DNA of 64,000 nucleotides from an uncultured Sulfitobacter sp. (GCA_947502265.1 CANMZB010000006.1:1-64000), one strand, 5' to 3'. Positions 7,676 to 17,282 are shown, counted from the stretch's first letter. A program made the numbers and translations. Notes: generated by a model from the sequence alone, not told the origin.

Positions 7676-8641
7676 ATGAAGATTGAAGTGACGGCAGACA
7701 CATTCCGGTTGGCGCAGGTTTTTACGATCTCGCGCGGGTCGCGGACGGAGGCCAGGGTGCTGACGGTGCGGGTGCATCATAACGGTGTGACGGGGTGGGG
7801 CGAATGTGTGCCCTATGCCCGCTACGGCGAGACGCCGGAGAGTGTGACAGCGCAGATTGCGGACCTGCCGCAGGATTTAAGCCGCGCGGCGCTGTATGAT
7901 CTGTTGCCCGCAGGAGCGGCGCGCAATGCGGTGGACTGCGCGCTGTGGGATCTGGAGGCGAAGTCACAGGGGAAACGGGTGTGGGAGTTGGCGGGGTTGC
8001 TCGCGCCAAAGCCGGTGATTACGGCCTATACACTGTCGCTGGACACGCCCGAGAAGATGCGCGCGCAGGCGGCGGAGCATGCGTTTCGCCCGCTGTTGAA
8101 GATCAAGCTGGGCACGCCTGACGACATGGCGCGATTGGAAGCGGTGCGCGCCGGTGCGCCGGACAGTACCATCATCGTGGACGCCAACGAGGGCTGGTCG
8201 GCGGCGGTTTATGCCGATTTGGCACCGCATCTGGTGCGGCTGGGTGTGGCGCTGGTCGAGCAACCTTTGCCCGCGGGCGAGGACGATGCGTTGTCGGGGA
8301 TGGCGCGGCCGGTGCCTGTGTGTGCCGATGAAAGCTGTCATGACCGGAGCAGCCTTGCCGCGCTGAAGGGCAAATACGATGTGGTTAATATCAAGCTCGA
8401 CAAGACCGGCGGATTGACCGAAGCGCTGGCGCTGCGCAAGGAAGCACTGGTGCAGGGTTTCGAGGTGATGGTGGGCTGTATGGTGGGGTCGTCACTGGCG
8501 ATGGCCCCAGCCACCTTGGTAGCGCAGGGGGTCAAGATCGTTGATCTGGACGGCCCGTTGTTGTTGGCGCAAGACCGGTCAGAGCCATTGATATTTGACA
8601 GCGAAGGTGTGCATCCACCGGTTACGGCGCTTTGGGGCTGA
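7676..8641 (+). CDS. dgcA: Enolase-superfamily epimerase, N-acetyl-D-glutamate racemase DgcA
   Basis: A 321-residue muconate-lactonising-enzyme-type enolase-superfamily protein, formerly annotated as dipeptide (L-Ala-D/L-Glu) epimerase. The N-terminal capping domain (RGSRTEARVLTVRV, GWGECVPYARYGET) precedes a barrel with the paired lysines LLKIKLG, metal ligands in IIVDANEG and VEQPLP and CADES, and the second catalytic lysine in NIKLDKTGG. This is consistent with alpha-proton abstraction from both faces. Next to dgcN it most likely converts N-acetyl-D-glutamate to N-acetyl-L-glutamate, feeding arginine or glutamate metabolism. A role in peptidoglycan dipeptide recycling is the alternative. 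The start at 7676 follows a GAGAGGA ribosome-binding site. Confidence 0.85.
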   Translation: MKIEVTADTFRLAQVFTISRGSRTEARVLTVRVHHNGVTGWGECVPYARYGETPESVTAQIADLPQDLSRAALYDLLPAGAARNAVDCALWDLEAKSQGKRVWELAGLLAPKPVITAYTLSLDTPEKMRAQAAEHAFRPLLKIKLGTPDDMARLEAVRAGAPDSTIIVDANEGWSAAVYADLAPHLVRLGVALVEQPLPAGEDDALSGMARPVPVCADESCHDRSSLAALKGKYDVVNIKLDKTGGLTEALALRKEALVQGFEVMVGCMVGSSLAMAPATLVAQGVKIVDLDGPLLLAQDRSEPLIFDSEGVHPPVTALWG

Positions 8642-8684
8642 GGCATTGGGAGTCGGGGCGATGCCCATTGAAAAGGAAACGGAC

Positions 8685-9545
8685 ATGCGGACAGTTTATG
8701 TGAATGGCGCGTACCTGCCTGAGAACGAGGCGGTGATCTCGATTTTTGATCGCGGGTTTCTGATGGCGGATGGCGTCTATGAGGTGACATCGGTTCTGGA
8801 CGGCAAGCTGGTTGATTTTGACGGTCATGCGGTGCGGTTAGCGCGCTCGTTGTCGGAACTGGACATGGCCACGCCGATCAGCCGCGATGACCTGCTTGAG
8901 GTGCATCGCGAGCTGGTCAAACGCAACGGGATCGAGGAGGGGCTTGTGTATCTCCAGATCACGCGCGGGTCGGACGGGGACCGCGATTTTATCTTTCCCG
9001 ACCCCGAGACAACCGCGCCGACGATTGTGTTGTTTACCCAGAACAAGCCGGGCCTGGCTGATAACCCTGCGGCCAAAAGGGGTGCAAAGATCATCAGCAT
9101 CGAGGACCAGCGCTGGATGCGGCGCGACATAAAGACGGTGCAGCTTTTGTATCCGTCGATGGGCAAGATGATGGCGCGCAAAGCCGGGTGTGACGATGCG
9201 TGGATGGTCGAGGACGGCTTGGTCACCGAGGGCACGTCAAACAACGCCTATATCGTGAAGGGCAACAAAATCATCACGCGGCATCTGGGCAACGAGATCC
9301 TGCACGGGATCACCCGCGCGGCGGTGTTGCGGATGGCGCGCGAAGCGCAGATGGAAGTGGAAGAGCGCAGCTTTTCCATCGAAGAGGCGCAGGCGGCGGA
9401 TGAGGCCTTTAGCACCTCGGCCAGCGGGTTTGTCATGCCCGTGATCGAGATTGACGGCGTGGCGCTGGGCGATGGCGCGCCCGGCAAGGTGGCGGTGCGG
9501 CTGCGGGAAATCTATGTCGACGAGATGCGCAAGGCCGCGATTTGA
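8685..9545 (+). CDS. dat: D-amino-acid transaminase (class IV)
   Basis: This fold-type IV PLP aminotransferase (286 residues) begins MRTVYVNGAYLPENEA after an AAGGA site. It has the family's FDRGFLMADGVYEV, the PLP-lysine region RRDIKTVQLL at about residues 145-154, and EGTSNNAYIV. It should exchange amino groups between D-amino acids such as D-alanine and 2-oxo acids, with D-glutamate as product or donor. That makes sense beside the D-glutamate-consuming dgcN and dgcA. Branched-chain aminotransferases share the fold, but the RDIKT block and the context favour the D-specific type. Confidence 0.88.
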   Translation: MRTVYVNGAYLPENEAVISIFDRGFLMADGVYEVTSVLDGKLVDFDGHAVRLARSLSELDMATPISRDDLLEVHRELVKRNGIEEGLVYLQITRGSDGDRDFIFPDPETTAPTIVLFTQNKPGLADNPAAKRGAKIISIEDQRWMRRDIKTVQLLYPSMGKMMARKAGCDDAWMVEDGLVTEGTSNNAYIVKGNKIITRHLGNEILHGITRAAVLRMAREAQMEVEERSFSIEEAQAADEAFSTSASGFVMPVIEIDGVALGDGAPGKVAVRLREIYVDEMRKAAI

Positions 9546-10000
9546 GCAAGTCAGTCCTGAGCCGTGCCGCATTGGCCGCGGCGGTGGGGCAGGAGATTGC
9601 CTGTTCCGGCTGGGAGCGGTTGGATCAGGCGCGCATTGATGCGTTCGCGCAGGTGTCGGGGGATCATCAGTTCATCCACACGGACCCTGCGCGCGCGATG
9701 GCCACGCCGTTTGGCGGCACCATCGCGCACGGGATGCTAAGCCTGTCCGTGATTTCGGGACTGGCCTCGGGCGTGCTGCCCGGTATCGAGGGGCAGGGCG
9801 CTGTTCTTAATTACGGGTTCGACGCGGTGCGATTTATCAGCCCCGTGCGCAGCGGCGCGATGATACGGGCGCGATTTGACCTGCTTGAGCTGACGCCGCG
9901 GGGGCGCGGCAATCTGATGGTGCGCTACGGCGTGCGGGCGCAAATCAAGGGGGAGACGCGCCCTGCCATGAGCGCTGAGTGGCTGCTGCTTTACACGTGA
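9542..10000 (+). CDS. MaoC-like hot-dog dehydratase
   Basis: A 152-residue MaoC/R-specific enoyl-CoA hydratase-like protein. It has the hydratase signature at about residues 35-65: the active-site Asp and His in SGDHQFIHTDPARA, followed by FGGTIAHGMLSLS. Members hydrate trans-2-enoyl-CoA to (R)-3-hydroxyacyl-CoA. The best start is TTG at 9542, which overlaps the transaminase stop by four bases, so it is translationally coupled to that gene. Its role in a D-amino-acid cluster is not obvious. Confidence 0.85.
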   Translation: MSKSVLSRAALAAAVGQEIACSGWERLDQARIDAFAQVSGDHQFIHTDPARAMATPFGGTIAHGMLSLSVISGLASGVLPGIEGQGAVLNYGFDAVRFISPVRSGAMIRARFDLLELTPRGRGNLMVRYGVRAQIKGETRPAMSAEWLLLYT

Positions 10001-10021
10001 CCTGCTCGGGGGCGGCGGCGG

Positions 10022-10339
10022 TTATTCCTTGCCGACGTTTTCGTCGAACGCGACTTTAAACGCCTTTTGCTGCGCGTCTGTGGCGTCTGTTTGATAGTCG
10101 GCTTTCCATGCGTCCATCGTCATGCCGTAGAACAGTTCGCGCGCCTCGATCTTGCCGATCTCTTTGCCACGTTCAGCGGCGGCTTCCTGATACCAGCGGG
10201 CCAGACAGTTGCGGCAAAAGCCGGTCAGGTTCATCATGTCGATGTTTTGCACATCGGTGCGGTCTTCCATCAGGTGCTTTTGCAACCGGCGAAAAGCGGC
10301 GGCCTGAATTTCGATTTCTTGCTGTGTCGGATCTGTCAT
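10022..10339 (-). CDS. DUF1244 domain protein
   Basis: A 105-residue cytoplasmic protein of the DUF1244 family, recognised by FRRLQKHLMEDRTDVQN and the central MNLTGFCRNCLARWY, a conserved Cys-x-x-Cys, then the helical TMDAWKADYQ. The family is common in alpha- and gammaproteobacteria and of unknown function. It is convergent with the MaoC gene and divergent from pyk. Confidence 0.9.
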   Translation of the reverse strand: MTDPTQQEIEIQAAAFRRLQKHLMEDRTDVQNIDMMNLTGFCRNCLARWYQEAAAERGKEIGKIEARELFYGMTMDAWKADYQTDATDAQQKAFKVAFDENVGKE

Positions 10340-10529
10340 TGGATTTCCTTTCGGTTGCTGAATAGATGGGTTGTGCGGCGGTGGGGGTCAAGCGTGGTAC
10401 GTTGTCATCTTCTTGCAATCTGTTGGTGAGAAGATATGCGCAGAGGTGATAGAAGCGAGAAGGGACGGTGGCACACCGTTTCGTTTCCCGATATGTTGCC
10501 GCTAACATGGAATGCTAAGGATCCGCAGA

Positions 10530-11975
10530 ATGAAACGTAGTCGCAACGTCAAGATTGTCGCAACGCTTGGGCCGGCCTCTGACACGGTCGAGATGATTGA
10601 AAAGCTGCATGTGGCGGGCGCTGATGTGTTTCGTCTTAACATGAGCCATGGCAGCCATGAGGAAATTCGCGAAAAGCACCGGATGATCCGCGAGGTAGAG
10701 GAGAAAACAGGCTCTGCCATTGCTATTCTGGCGGATTTGCAGGGGCCGAAGCTGCGCGTGGGGGTGTTTGCCAATGGCGAGGAGGAGCTTGAGAGCGGGG
10801 CGATGTTCCGGCTGGACCTTGATCCCGCCGAGGGCGATGTGACGCGTGTTTGTCTGCCGCATCCGGAGATTTTTGCGGCACTTGACGCAGGGGCGAGCCT
10901 GCTGGTGAACGATGGCAAGATACGGCTGAAGGTGAAAAGCTGCGGAGCGGACTTTGCCGATTGCCAAGTGGTGACGGGCGGTGCGATCTCGAATCGCAAG
11001 GGGGTTAACGTGCCGGACGTTGTCTTGCCGTTGGCAGCGCTCAGCGAGAAAGACCGCGCCGATCTGGAATTTGTTTGCGATCTGGGCGTGGACTGGCTTG
11101 GGCTGAGTTTTGTGCAACGGCCCGAGGATGTGAACGAAGCGCGTGAACTGGCGGGAGGGCGCGCGGCGATCCTGTCGAAGATCGAGAAACCGTCGGCGGT
11201 GGAGCGGTTCAATGACATCCTTGAGGTAAGCGACGGCATCATGGTGGCACGCGGTGATCTGGGGGTGGAATTGCCGGTGCAGGCGGTGCCGCCGATCCAG
11301 AAACGGCTGGTGCGCCGGTGTCGTGCGGTGGGCAAGCCGGTGATCGTGGCGACGCAGATGCTGGAAAGCATGATCGAAAGCCCGATGCCCACGCGCGCCG
11401 AAGTTTCCGACGTGGCGACGGCGATTTACGAAGGCGCGGATGCGGTAATGCTGTCGGCGGAATCGGCGGCGGGAAGTTATCCGGTGGAAGCTGTCACCAC
11501 GATGGATAGTGTTGCTATCGAGGTGGAGAACGACCCGACCTATACCCAGATCATCGAGGCAAGCCGCACCGCGGGGCGCGCCACTGTCGCCGATGCCATC
11601 GTTGCCGCCGCCCGCGAGATTGCGGAGACGACGGATGTGAAGGCGATCTGCTGTTTCACACAATCGGGCAAGACCGCGCTGTTGACCGCGCGGGAGCGGC
11701 CACGGGTGCCGATCATCGCGCTGACGCCGCTCAGGCGGACGGCGCGGCGTCTTGCGCTTAGCTGGGGGTGTACCTGTGTGATGACGGGGGAATTGGACCG
11801 GTTTAAAAAGGCGGTGGTCAGTGCGGTGCGGGCCGCGCGGGAGGTTGGTTTTGCCACGGAAAAGGATTTTGTCGTGGTGACGGCGGGGGTGCCTTTTAAC
11901 GTACCCGGAAGCACCAATATCCTGCGCGTGGCCCCATGTGATGAGCGTTTGATTTCCGCAACTGATCCAGAGTAA
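10530..11975 (+). CDS. pyk: Pyruvate kinase
   Basis: Catalyses phosphoenolpyruvate + ADP to pyruvate + ATP. The 481-residue protein has the full set of motifs: KIVATLGPASDT at the N-terminus, FRLNMSHGSHEE, ADLQGPKLRVG, the catalytic lysine region ILSKIEKPSAVE, MVARGDLGVELP, and the C-terminal effector domain. The start at 10530 (MKRSRNVKIV) is the family start; six further in-frame codons upstream are not conserved. A small conserved membrane protein follows 32 bp downstream and is probably cotranscribed. Confidence 0.97.
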   Translation: MKRSRNVKIVATLGPASDTVEMIEKLHVAGADVFRLNMSHGSHEEIREKHRMIREVEEKTGSAIAILADLQGPKLRVGVFANGEEELESGAMFRLDLDPAEGDVTRVCLPHPEIFAALDAGASLLVNDGKIRLKVKSCGADFADCQVVTGGAISNRKGVNVPDVVLPLAALSEKDRADLEFVCDLGVDWLGLSFVQRPEDVNEARELAGGRAAILSKIEKPSAVERFNDILEVSDGIMVARGDLGVELPVQAVPPIQKRLVRRCRAVGKPVIVATQMLESMIESPMPTRAEVSDVATAIYEGADAVMLSAESAAGSYPVEAVTTMDSVAIEVENDPTYTQIIEASRTAGRATVADAIVAAAREIAETTDVKAICCFTQSGKTALLTARERPRVPIIALTPLRRTARRLALSWGCTCVMTGELDRFKKAVVSAVRAAREVGFATEKDFVVVTAGVPFNVPGSTNILRVAPCDERLISATDPE

Positions 11976-12007
11976 TCTTTGCGCAACGTAACTGAAGGAG
12001 CGCCGCA

Positions 12008-12232
12008 ATGGACGCTGATCTGTCTCTTGTTCTCGGACTGATTATCGCCGCGCTGTCGGTGCCGTCCATCCTGTCCGCGCTCAGCGATAAACGCGCGCCG
12101 CGCGCGTCTGCGATCACGATTTTGATTGCGGGCGGGTTGATTGTTTTTGCCATTCAATCACATCCGGGCGGCTATGCTTTGGCCGAAATCCCGGATGTTC
12201 TGGTACGGGTCGCGGCGCGTTATCTGCCGTAA
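12008..12232 (+). CDS. Small two-helix membrane protein downstream of pyk
   Basis: A 74-residue product with two hydrophobic segments (about 6-22 and 33-50) separated by a short basic loop (DKRAPRAS). A good GAAGGAG ribosome-binding site precedes the ATG. I know of no functional name. From memory, a protein like this beside pyruvate kinase is usual in Rhodobacteraceae, so it is probably real. Confidence 0.7.
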   Translation: MDADLSLVLGLIIAALSVPSILSALSDKRAPRASAITILIAGGLIVFAIQSHPGGYALAEIPDVLVRVAARYLP

Positions 12233-12253
12233 GGCACCGCGCCGCGACGGGGG

Positions 12254-13370
12254 TCAGGCCATCAGATCACCGAAATCGAAAAGGATCGGCGCGACTGGCT
12301 GTGCATCCGAGGGCAGGCGCAGCAGGACTTCGCCCAGATAGGTCTCGTTGCCGAAGGTAAAGAGCGTGCGGAAATCGTTTTTCTCCATGATGCCGATGCG
12401 CAGGTTGGAGGCGTCGGTGCCTGTATCGGTGACGGTAACTTCATAGCGGAGCGCGAATTGCGAGCGGAGAAAAGATCGCCGTCCACGACCAGAAAGACGC
12501 CCTCATCACGGTTGTAGTCGGTGATGTACAGGGTGTCGCCATGGTGGCCTGAGGTGAAAAAGCGACCACGCCCTTCGCCACCCGTCGCAGTGTCATCGCC
12601 CGCGCCCCCATCCAGCAGATTGTTGCCGTAATCGCCCCATCGCTGGATGTATTCGCCGTAAGTCCGGATCTCGTCATTGCCGTCTCCGCCGCGCACCACG
12701 TCATCGCCCCCTAATGCGTCAATAATGTGATTGACTGCGCCGCCGTCGATCACATCCTCGAACAGAGTTCCCATCAATGTATCGTCTGCATCGGTGCCTG
12801 CGATGGTGTCGCCCGCAATCTGGCCGTCAGCTACATTATATTGGGTCACACCCGCGCTACCGGTGTTCCCAATTCTTGTATCGAGTTCACTTGAACGAAA
12901 ATCATTGAAGATACCTGTCAGGAGATAAGAGCCATCCATTTGGCTGCAAAAGGCTCTTTGGCCCTGTGCAAGGCCAACCTCCTCATAGCGCAAAATCACT
13001 TCAATATCGCCACCGCCTTCACCGACAAAGCTCGGCGTGAAAGCGATAATTTCCAGCGGCATTATCGCCGTAAAGGAGCGAAAGGCCCAGATTGTTCCAC
13101 GTGACAATGACGCTGTCGCGTTCCTCATTCAGGTCAATATAGATGCCTGCATCTGCGTCCGGTGACCGGTCTATGCTTTGGTCAAACCGATGGTCCAAGG
13201 GCGTCAGTGAGTTGTTGGGGGAAGCAGAACCAAGTGCAAACAGACGTAAGTGCCGAATGAATTGGCACTGAATTGAGTGTATGTAGAGCCTCCGATGTTC
13301 ACGCCTGAAAACCTCCGAAGGGCAGCAGCGTGTTGTCGGTTACGGGGACCTATTGGTCATTGTTTTCCAT
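12254..13370 (-). pseudogene. Eroded RTX-type calcium-binding protein, paralogue of the intact neighbour
   Basis: Pieces in several frames align along the intact RTX protein encoded next to it. The start MENNDQ at 13370 is cut by TAG at codon 7, then VPVTDNTLLPFGG follows. A shifted frame gives GGSTYTQFSANSFGTYV and DAGIYIDLNEERDSVIVTWNN. Another gives DTRIGNTGSAGVTQ, several GGxGxD repeats and GHHGDTLYITDYNRDEG. After about 12480 the frame shifts again to FALRYEVTVTDTG and the conserved tail LLRLPSDAQPVAPILFDFGDLMA. At least one nonsense codon and three frameshifts are visible. Confidence 0.85.
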
Positions 13371-13391
13371 GGGGCGGCTTTCTTCTTGACG

Positions 13392-13432
13392 GGCCTGAGT
13401 TTTCAGGCCTGTGTGCGGGGCTTGCGCCCCGC
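13392..13432 (-). terminator. Double hairpin after the intact RTX gene
   Basis: Two perfect 7-bp hairpins in series: GGCCTGA/TCAGGCC at 13392-13409 and GCGGGGC/GCCCCGC at 13415-13432. They begin 8 bp past the stop codon of the minus-strand RTX gene. A strong U run is lacking, so transcript end or mRNA stabiliser are both possible. Confidence 0.4.
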
Positions 13433-13439
13433 AGCTTGG

Positions 13440-15074
13440 TTACATGATCAGGTCGTTCAGATCGAACAGGATCGGCGCGACGGCGTCGCCTTCTTCGGCA
13501 GGCAGACGCAGCAGGATCTGGTCGATCTCTGCCTCGTTACCGAAGGTGAACATCGACTGGAAGCCTGTGTCGGAGCGCACACCGATTTCATAGTTGCGCG
13601 ACTGAAGGCCATTCACTGTGAGCGCTGTGGTGTAGCGAAGTTCCACAGCGTCACGGTCGATCAGATCACCGTCGAGGACAAGGAAATCACCCTCGTCGTG
13701 GTTGTAATCGAGGATGTGCATGTCGTCGCGTTCGTGTCCCGAGACAAAAAACCGGTCAGCGCCTTCGCCGCCGGTCGCGGTGTCACTGCCCAGAGCACCA
13801 AAGATGAAATCATCCCCCGCGCCGCCGTCAATGGTGTCGGAACCCCGCCCTGCGGTCAGGATGTCGTCGCCGTCACCGCCAAATATGATGTCGTCGCCGC
13901 CCCCTGCCAGCACACTGTCGTTGCCGGATTGGCCGCTGATGATGTCTGCGTTGCGGGTGCCAAGAATTGTGTCGTTGCCTTCGCCACCGTCAATATTGTT
14001 GCTGTCTCTCCCGTAAGAATTGTAGACGTCCGAGTATCGGTCATCCAAAAAGCTGCCGTCGATATAATCATCGCCGTTGCCGCCGGTGACCGTGGACGTG
14101 CCCGAGTACCCGAAGCGGATGATGTCATCGCCCGCGCCGCCGGACAGGTCGTTCGACCCGTGTCCGCCATTGATCAGGTCATCGCCGTCGCCGCCCGTGA
14201 TTGTATCATTCAGATCGCTGGAGCGGATCGTATCATCGCCCGCGCCGCCGTCGATTGAGGCACCGGTATGATCGCTGCTGTACCTGTAACTGCCAGATGC
14301 TGTTGTGGTTATCACGTCGTTGCCCTCGCCACCGTTAATCGTATCCTGGCCGCCGCCGCCAATGATGGTATCATTGCCACCGTTACCGTCGATCAGGTCA
14401 CCGAGGGGGCCACCGGTCAGCACTTCGGCCTCGTCCGTACCGACAAGAGTTACGCCAAACGGATCCCCGTCTGCGAAAAGGAACTGCTCGACACCTGCGA
14501 TGCCGGTGTTGCCGATGCGCGTGTCCAGATCCGCCAGCGGTGCATTGTTTTGGTTGAGATTCAAAAGGTTGTTCAGCTCGTCGCTGCCATAATACGGGTA
14601 CAGGTCAGCCGAATAGCGCATGGTTCCCTCTGTATCAGCCCAGCGGAAGATGATTTCAGAATTATCGTCACCCCTGTCGATGATCTCGGCCTGGAAGGTC
14701 TGGCGGGGGCCATCCGGCTGGTTGTAAAAAGCGACCTTGTTCCATGTGATCACGACGCTGTCGCGCTGTTCATTGGTGTCGAAATATACGCCTGCGTCGT
14801 CGTCTAGCCCCAGATATTCCCGTGTGTCCAGATCGGTGCTCAAAACGTCAATGCGGCCTTGGTTGTATCCCGCAGGCCCGAAAAGCTCGAAGCGACCATT
14901 GGTGGAGATTGCAGCAGATGCAATCGTGGACCGGCCGAATGACCAGCCGTTCTCGAACACGGACGTGATGTCAAAGCGTTCGGAGGAGTTATCATCCCCC
15001 AGAGGGATGCGGGTTTCGCCAAATTCCAGCAGGCTGTTGTCCGCGACTGGCGTGAAGATGAGTTCGTTTTCCAT
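13440..15074 (-). CDS. RTX-type calcium-binding secreted protein
   Basis: A 544-residue acidic protein with no N-terminal signal peptide. Residues about 1-200 form a domain with SVFENGWSFG, ISTNGRFELFG, DDDAGVYFDTNEQRDSVVITWN and IIFRWAD, resembling the nidogen-like domain found in some RTX proteins. From about 215 to 440 there are many nonapeptide calcium-binding repeats of the GGxGxD(x)L type, such as GGEGNDTI and GGDGDDLI. The C-terminus (ADRFFVSG, DYNHDEGDFLVLDGD, APILFDLNDLIM) resembles a type I secretion signal region. No secretion ABC or membrane-fusion genes are nearby. A surface or extracellular protein is likely; the activity is unknown. A dead paralogue lies directly downstream. 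Confidence 0.88.
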   Translation of the reverse strand: MENELIFTPVADNSLLEFGETRIPLGDDNSSERFDITSVFENGWSFGRSTIASAAISTNGRFELFGPAGYNQGRIDVLSTDLDTREYLGLDDDAGVYFDTNEQRDSVVITWNKVAFYNQPDGPRQTFQAEIIDRGDDNSEIIFRWADTEGTMRYSADLYPYYGSDELNNLLNLNQNNAPLADLDTRIGNTGIAGVEQFLFADGDPFGVTLVGTDEAEVLTGGPLGDLIDGNGGNDTIIGGGGQDTINGGEGNDVITTTASGSYRYSSDHTGASIDGGAGDDTIRSSDLNDTITGGDGDDLINGGHGSNDLSGGAGDDIIRFGYSGTSTVTGGNGDDYIDGSFLDDRYSDVYNSYGRDSNNIDGGEGNDTILGTRNADIISGQSGNDSVLAGGGDDIIFGGDGDDILTAGRGSDTIDGGAGDDFIFGALGSDTATGGEGADRFFVSGHERDDMHILDYNHDEGDFLVLDGDLIDRDAVELRYTTALTVNGLQSRNYEIGVRSDTGFQSMFTFGNEAEIDQILLRLPAEEGDAVAPILFDLNDLIM

Positions 15075-15343
15075 AATAATGGTTTCCTATTGCGTGTATT
15101 TTGGCCCAAGGTGCCACGCGATTGGATTGTATTGCGTGAAGTTCCAATAGCGTTCGGCCTTCATCAACTTGTTGGAGTTGAGCAGATGGTATAACCGGTT
15201 GTCAACTAATGCTGCCGGTGCGCGCCGTGCATTCGCGCTTGCCAAGCGGGGCGTCGCATTCTATACGCCAGCTTCATTCCTGCGCGGCCGGCCATAAGTG
15301 GCATGCCGAGTCGCGCGTAAACCGTAGACGATAGGAGACGGAA

Positions 15344-15544
15344 ATGCCCAAGATGAAGACGAAGTCGAGCGCCAAAAAGCGCTTTAAGATCTCGGCGACC
15401 GGTAAGGTCATCGGGGGTCAGGCCGGTAAACGCCATGGCATGATCAAACGGAGCAAGAAGTTCATCCGTGACGCACGTGGGACGACAGTTTTGTCAGACC
15501 CCGATGCAAAGATCATCAAGGGCTTTATGCCCTACGACCGCTGA
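15344..15544 (+). CDS. rpmI: 50S ribosomal protein bL35
   Basis: A 66-residue basic protein with [16 protein letters not shown] at the start and [19 protein letters not shown], which is diagnostic of L35. A TAGGAG site precedes the ATG. It is 15 bp upstream of rplT, forming the usual pair. infC, which often precedes this pair, is not adjacent; the RTX gene is divergent upstream. Confidence 0.98.
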   Translation: MPKMKTKSSAKKRFKISATGKVIGGQAGKRHGMIKRSKKFIRDARGTTVLSDPDAKIIKGFMPYDR

Positions 15545-15559
15545 TAAGGAGAAACCGAG

Positions 15560-15925
15560 ATGTCCCGTACAAAAGGTGGTACAGTCACCCACGCCCGTCA
15601 CCGCAAGGTCGTCAAGGCAGCCAAAGGCTATTATGGTCGTCGCAAGAGCAGCTTTAAGGTTGCGCGTCAGGCCGTAGACAAGGCCAACCAATACGCAACA
15701 CGCGACCGTAAAAACCGCAAGCGCAGCTTCCGCGCGCTGTGGATCCAGCGGATCAACGCGGCTGTTCGTATGCATGACGAAGCGCTGACATACAGCCGCT
15801 TCATCAACGGTCTGACCCTTGCCGGTATCGAAGTGGACCGCAAGGTTCTCGCCGATCTGGCGGTGAACGAGCCCGAAGCATTTGCTGCGATCGTGAAGCA
15901 GGCACAGGCGTCGCTGGCAGCCTGA
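15560..15925 (+). CDS. rplT: 50S ribosomal protein bL20
   Basis: A 121-residue L20 that binds 23S rRNA early in large-subunit assembly. It has the long basic N-terminus ([18 protein letters not shown]) and the conserved [14 protein letters not shown] and [18 protein letters not shown] site precedes the start. A strong terminator follows. Confidence 0.98.
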   Translation: MSRTKGGTVTHARHRKVVKAAKGYYGRRKSSFKVARQAVDKANQYATRDRKNRKRSFRALWIQRINAAVRMHDEALTYSRFINGLTLAGIEVDRKVLADLAVNEPEAFAAIVKQAQASLAA

Positions 15926-15951
15926 TCGCGCCACGACCCCCGCAATACCAA

Positions 15952-15980
15952 AGGCCGCTCCTGATTGGGGCGGCTTTTTT
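15952..15980 (+). terminator. Terminator of rpmI-rplT
   Basis: GCCGCTCC-TGATT-GGGGCGGC hairpin followed directly by six T residues. Confidence 0.9.
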
Positions 15981-16208
15981 CGTCTATCTAAAGCGTCCCG
16001 CCTTTGACCTGAGGCATCTCTTGTCGCCAATGCCGCGAGGGCGTTGAGGGCGTGGCAGGGTATTGGTAGACAAGTTTAAGGCGGGGCGCTCTACGCGCGT
16101 GGCTCCGGATTGCTTTTGGCAGAGGCGGGCAGGGGTAAAGCGGCCCTTTGGCTTGCGTTTACGCGCGGTTCTGGTAGCAGGTTTGCCAACACCAAAGGAC
16201 GCGTTATC

Positions 16209-17282
16209 ATGGATGATCTCAAGCAAAAGTACCTCAGCAAGATTGCGGACGCCGCCGACGAGGCGTCTCTGGAAGATATCCGTCTGACGGCGGTCGGCAA
16301 AAAGGGTGAAGTCGCGCTGAAAATGCGCGAGTTGGGCAAGATGACACCCGAGGAGCGACAGACCGTCGGCCCTGCGCTCAACGCGCTGAAAGACGAGATC
16401 AACTCGGCGTTGGCGGCAAAGAAAGCCGCCCTTGGCGATGCGGCGTTGAACGAGCGGCTGCGCAGTGAGTGGCTGGACGTGAGCCTGCCCGCACGCCTGC
16501 GCCCTGCCGGTACGCTGCATCCGGTGTCGCAAGTGACCGAAGAGCTGACGGCGATCTTTGCCGATATGGGGTTCTCCGTGGCCGAGGGGCCGCGGATTGA
16601 TACCGACTGGTACAACTTTGACGCGCTGAACATTCCCGGCCACCATCCGGCGCGCGCCGAGATGGACACGTTTTATATGGCGCGGGCGGAGGGCGACAAT
16701 CGCCCGCCGCATGTGCTACGCACGCATACGTCGCCTGTGCAAATCCGCACGATGGAGGCCGAAGGCGCGCCGCTGCGCATCATCTGTCCGGGTGGTGTGT
16801 ACCGCGCCGATTACGACCAGACCCACACGCCGATGTTCCATCAGGTTGAAGGGTTGGCGATTGATAAAGATATCTCGATGGCGAACCTGAAATGGGTGCT
16901 GGAAGAGTTCTTTGCCGCGTTCTTTGAGATCGACGGCATCAAGACCCGCTTTCGCGCCTCGCACTTTCCGTTCACCGAGCCATCGGCGGAGGTGGATATC
17001 CAATGCTCGTGGATCGACGGGCAGTTGCGGATTGGCGAGGGTGACGACTGGCTCGAAGTTCTGGGGTCCGGGATGGTGCATCCGAAGGTGTTGCAGGCCG
17101 CTGGCGTCGATCCCGACGTCTGGCAGGGCTTTGCATTCGGCATGGGCATCGACCGGATTGCGATGCTGAAATACGGAATACCGGATTTGCGGGCGTTCTT
17201 TGATTCAGATTTGCGGTGGTTGCGGCACTACGGGTTTGCGAGCTTGGACCAGCCGAATTTGCATGGTGGGTTGAGTAGGTGA
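16209..17282 (+). CDS. pheS: Phenylalanine--tRNA ligase alpha subunit
   Basis: The catalytic alpha chain of the alpha2-beta2 enzyme that charges tRNA-Phe. The 357-residue product begins with the coiled-coil arm [12 protein letters not shown]. It then has the class II motifs: motif 1 region [34 protein letters not shown]-type sequence, motif 2 [19 protein letters not shown], and motif 3 [14 protein letters not shown] near the C-terminus. The start at 16209 is the family start. Its TGA overlaps the GTG start of a DUF2513 gene that separates it from pheT, which is unusual. Confidence 0.97.
   Translation: MDDLKQKYLSKIADAADEASLEDIRLTAVGKKGEVALKMRELGKMTPEERQTVGPALNALKDEINSALAAKKAALGDAALNERLRSEWLDVSLPARLRPAGTLHPVSQVTEELTAIFADMGFSVAEGPRIDTDWYNFDALNIPGHHPARAEMDTFYMARAEGDNRPPHVLRTHTSPVQIRTMEAEGAPLRIICPGGVYRADYDQTHTPMFHQVEGLAIDKDISMANLKWVLEEFFAAFFEIDGIKTRFRASHFPFTEPSAEVDIQCSWIDGQLRIGEGDDWLEVLGSGMVHPKVLQAAGVDPDVWQGFAFGMGIDRIAMLKYGIPDLRAFFDSDLRWLRHYGFASLDQPNLHGGLSR

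Noticed and set aside
10515-12008. A 497-codon minus-strand frame opposite pyk
   Set aside because: Composition is His/Arg-rich shadow sequence typical of the antisense of GC-rich genes; pyk on the other strand has every expected motif.
13353-14258. Long plus-strand frames opposite the RTX gene
   Set aside because: They arise from the repetitive codons of the calcium-binding repeats on the minus strand and match no protein family.
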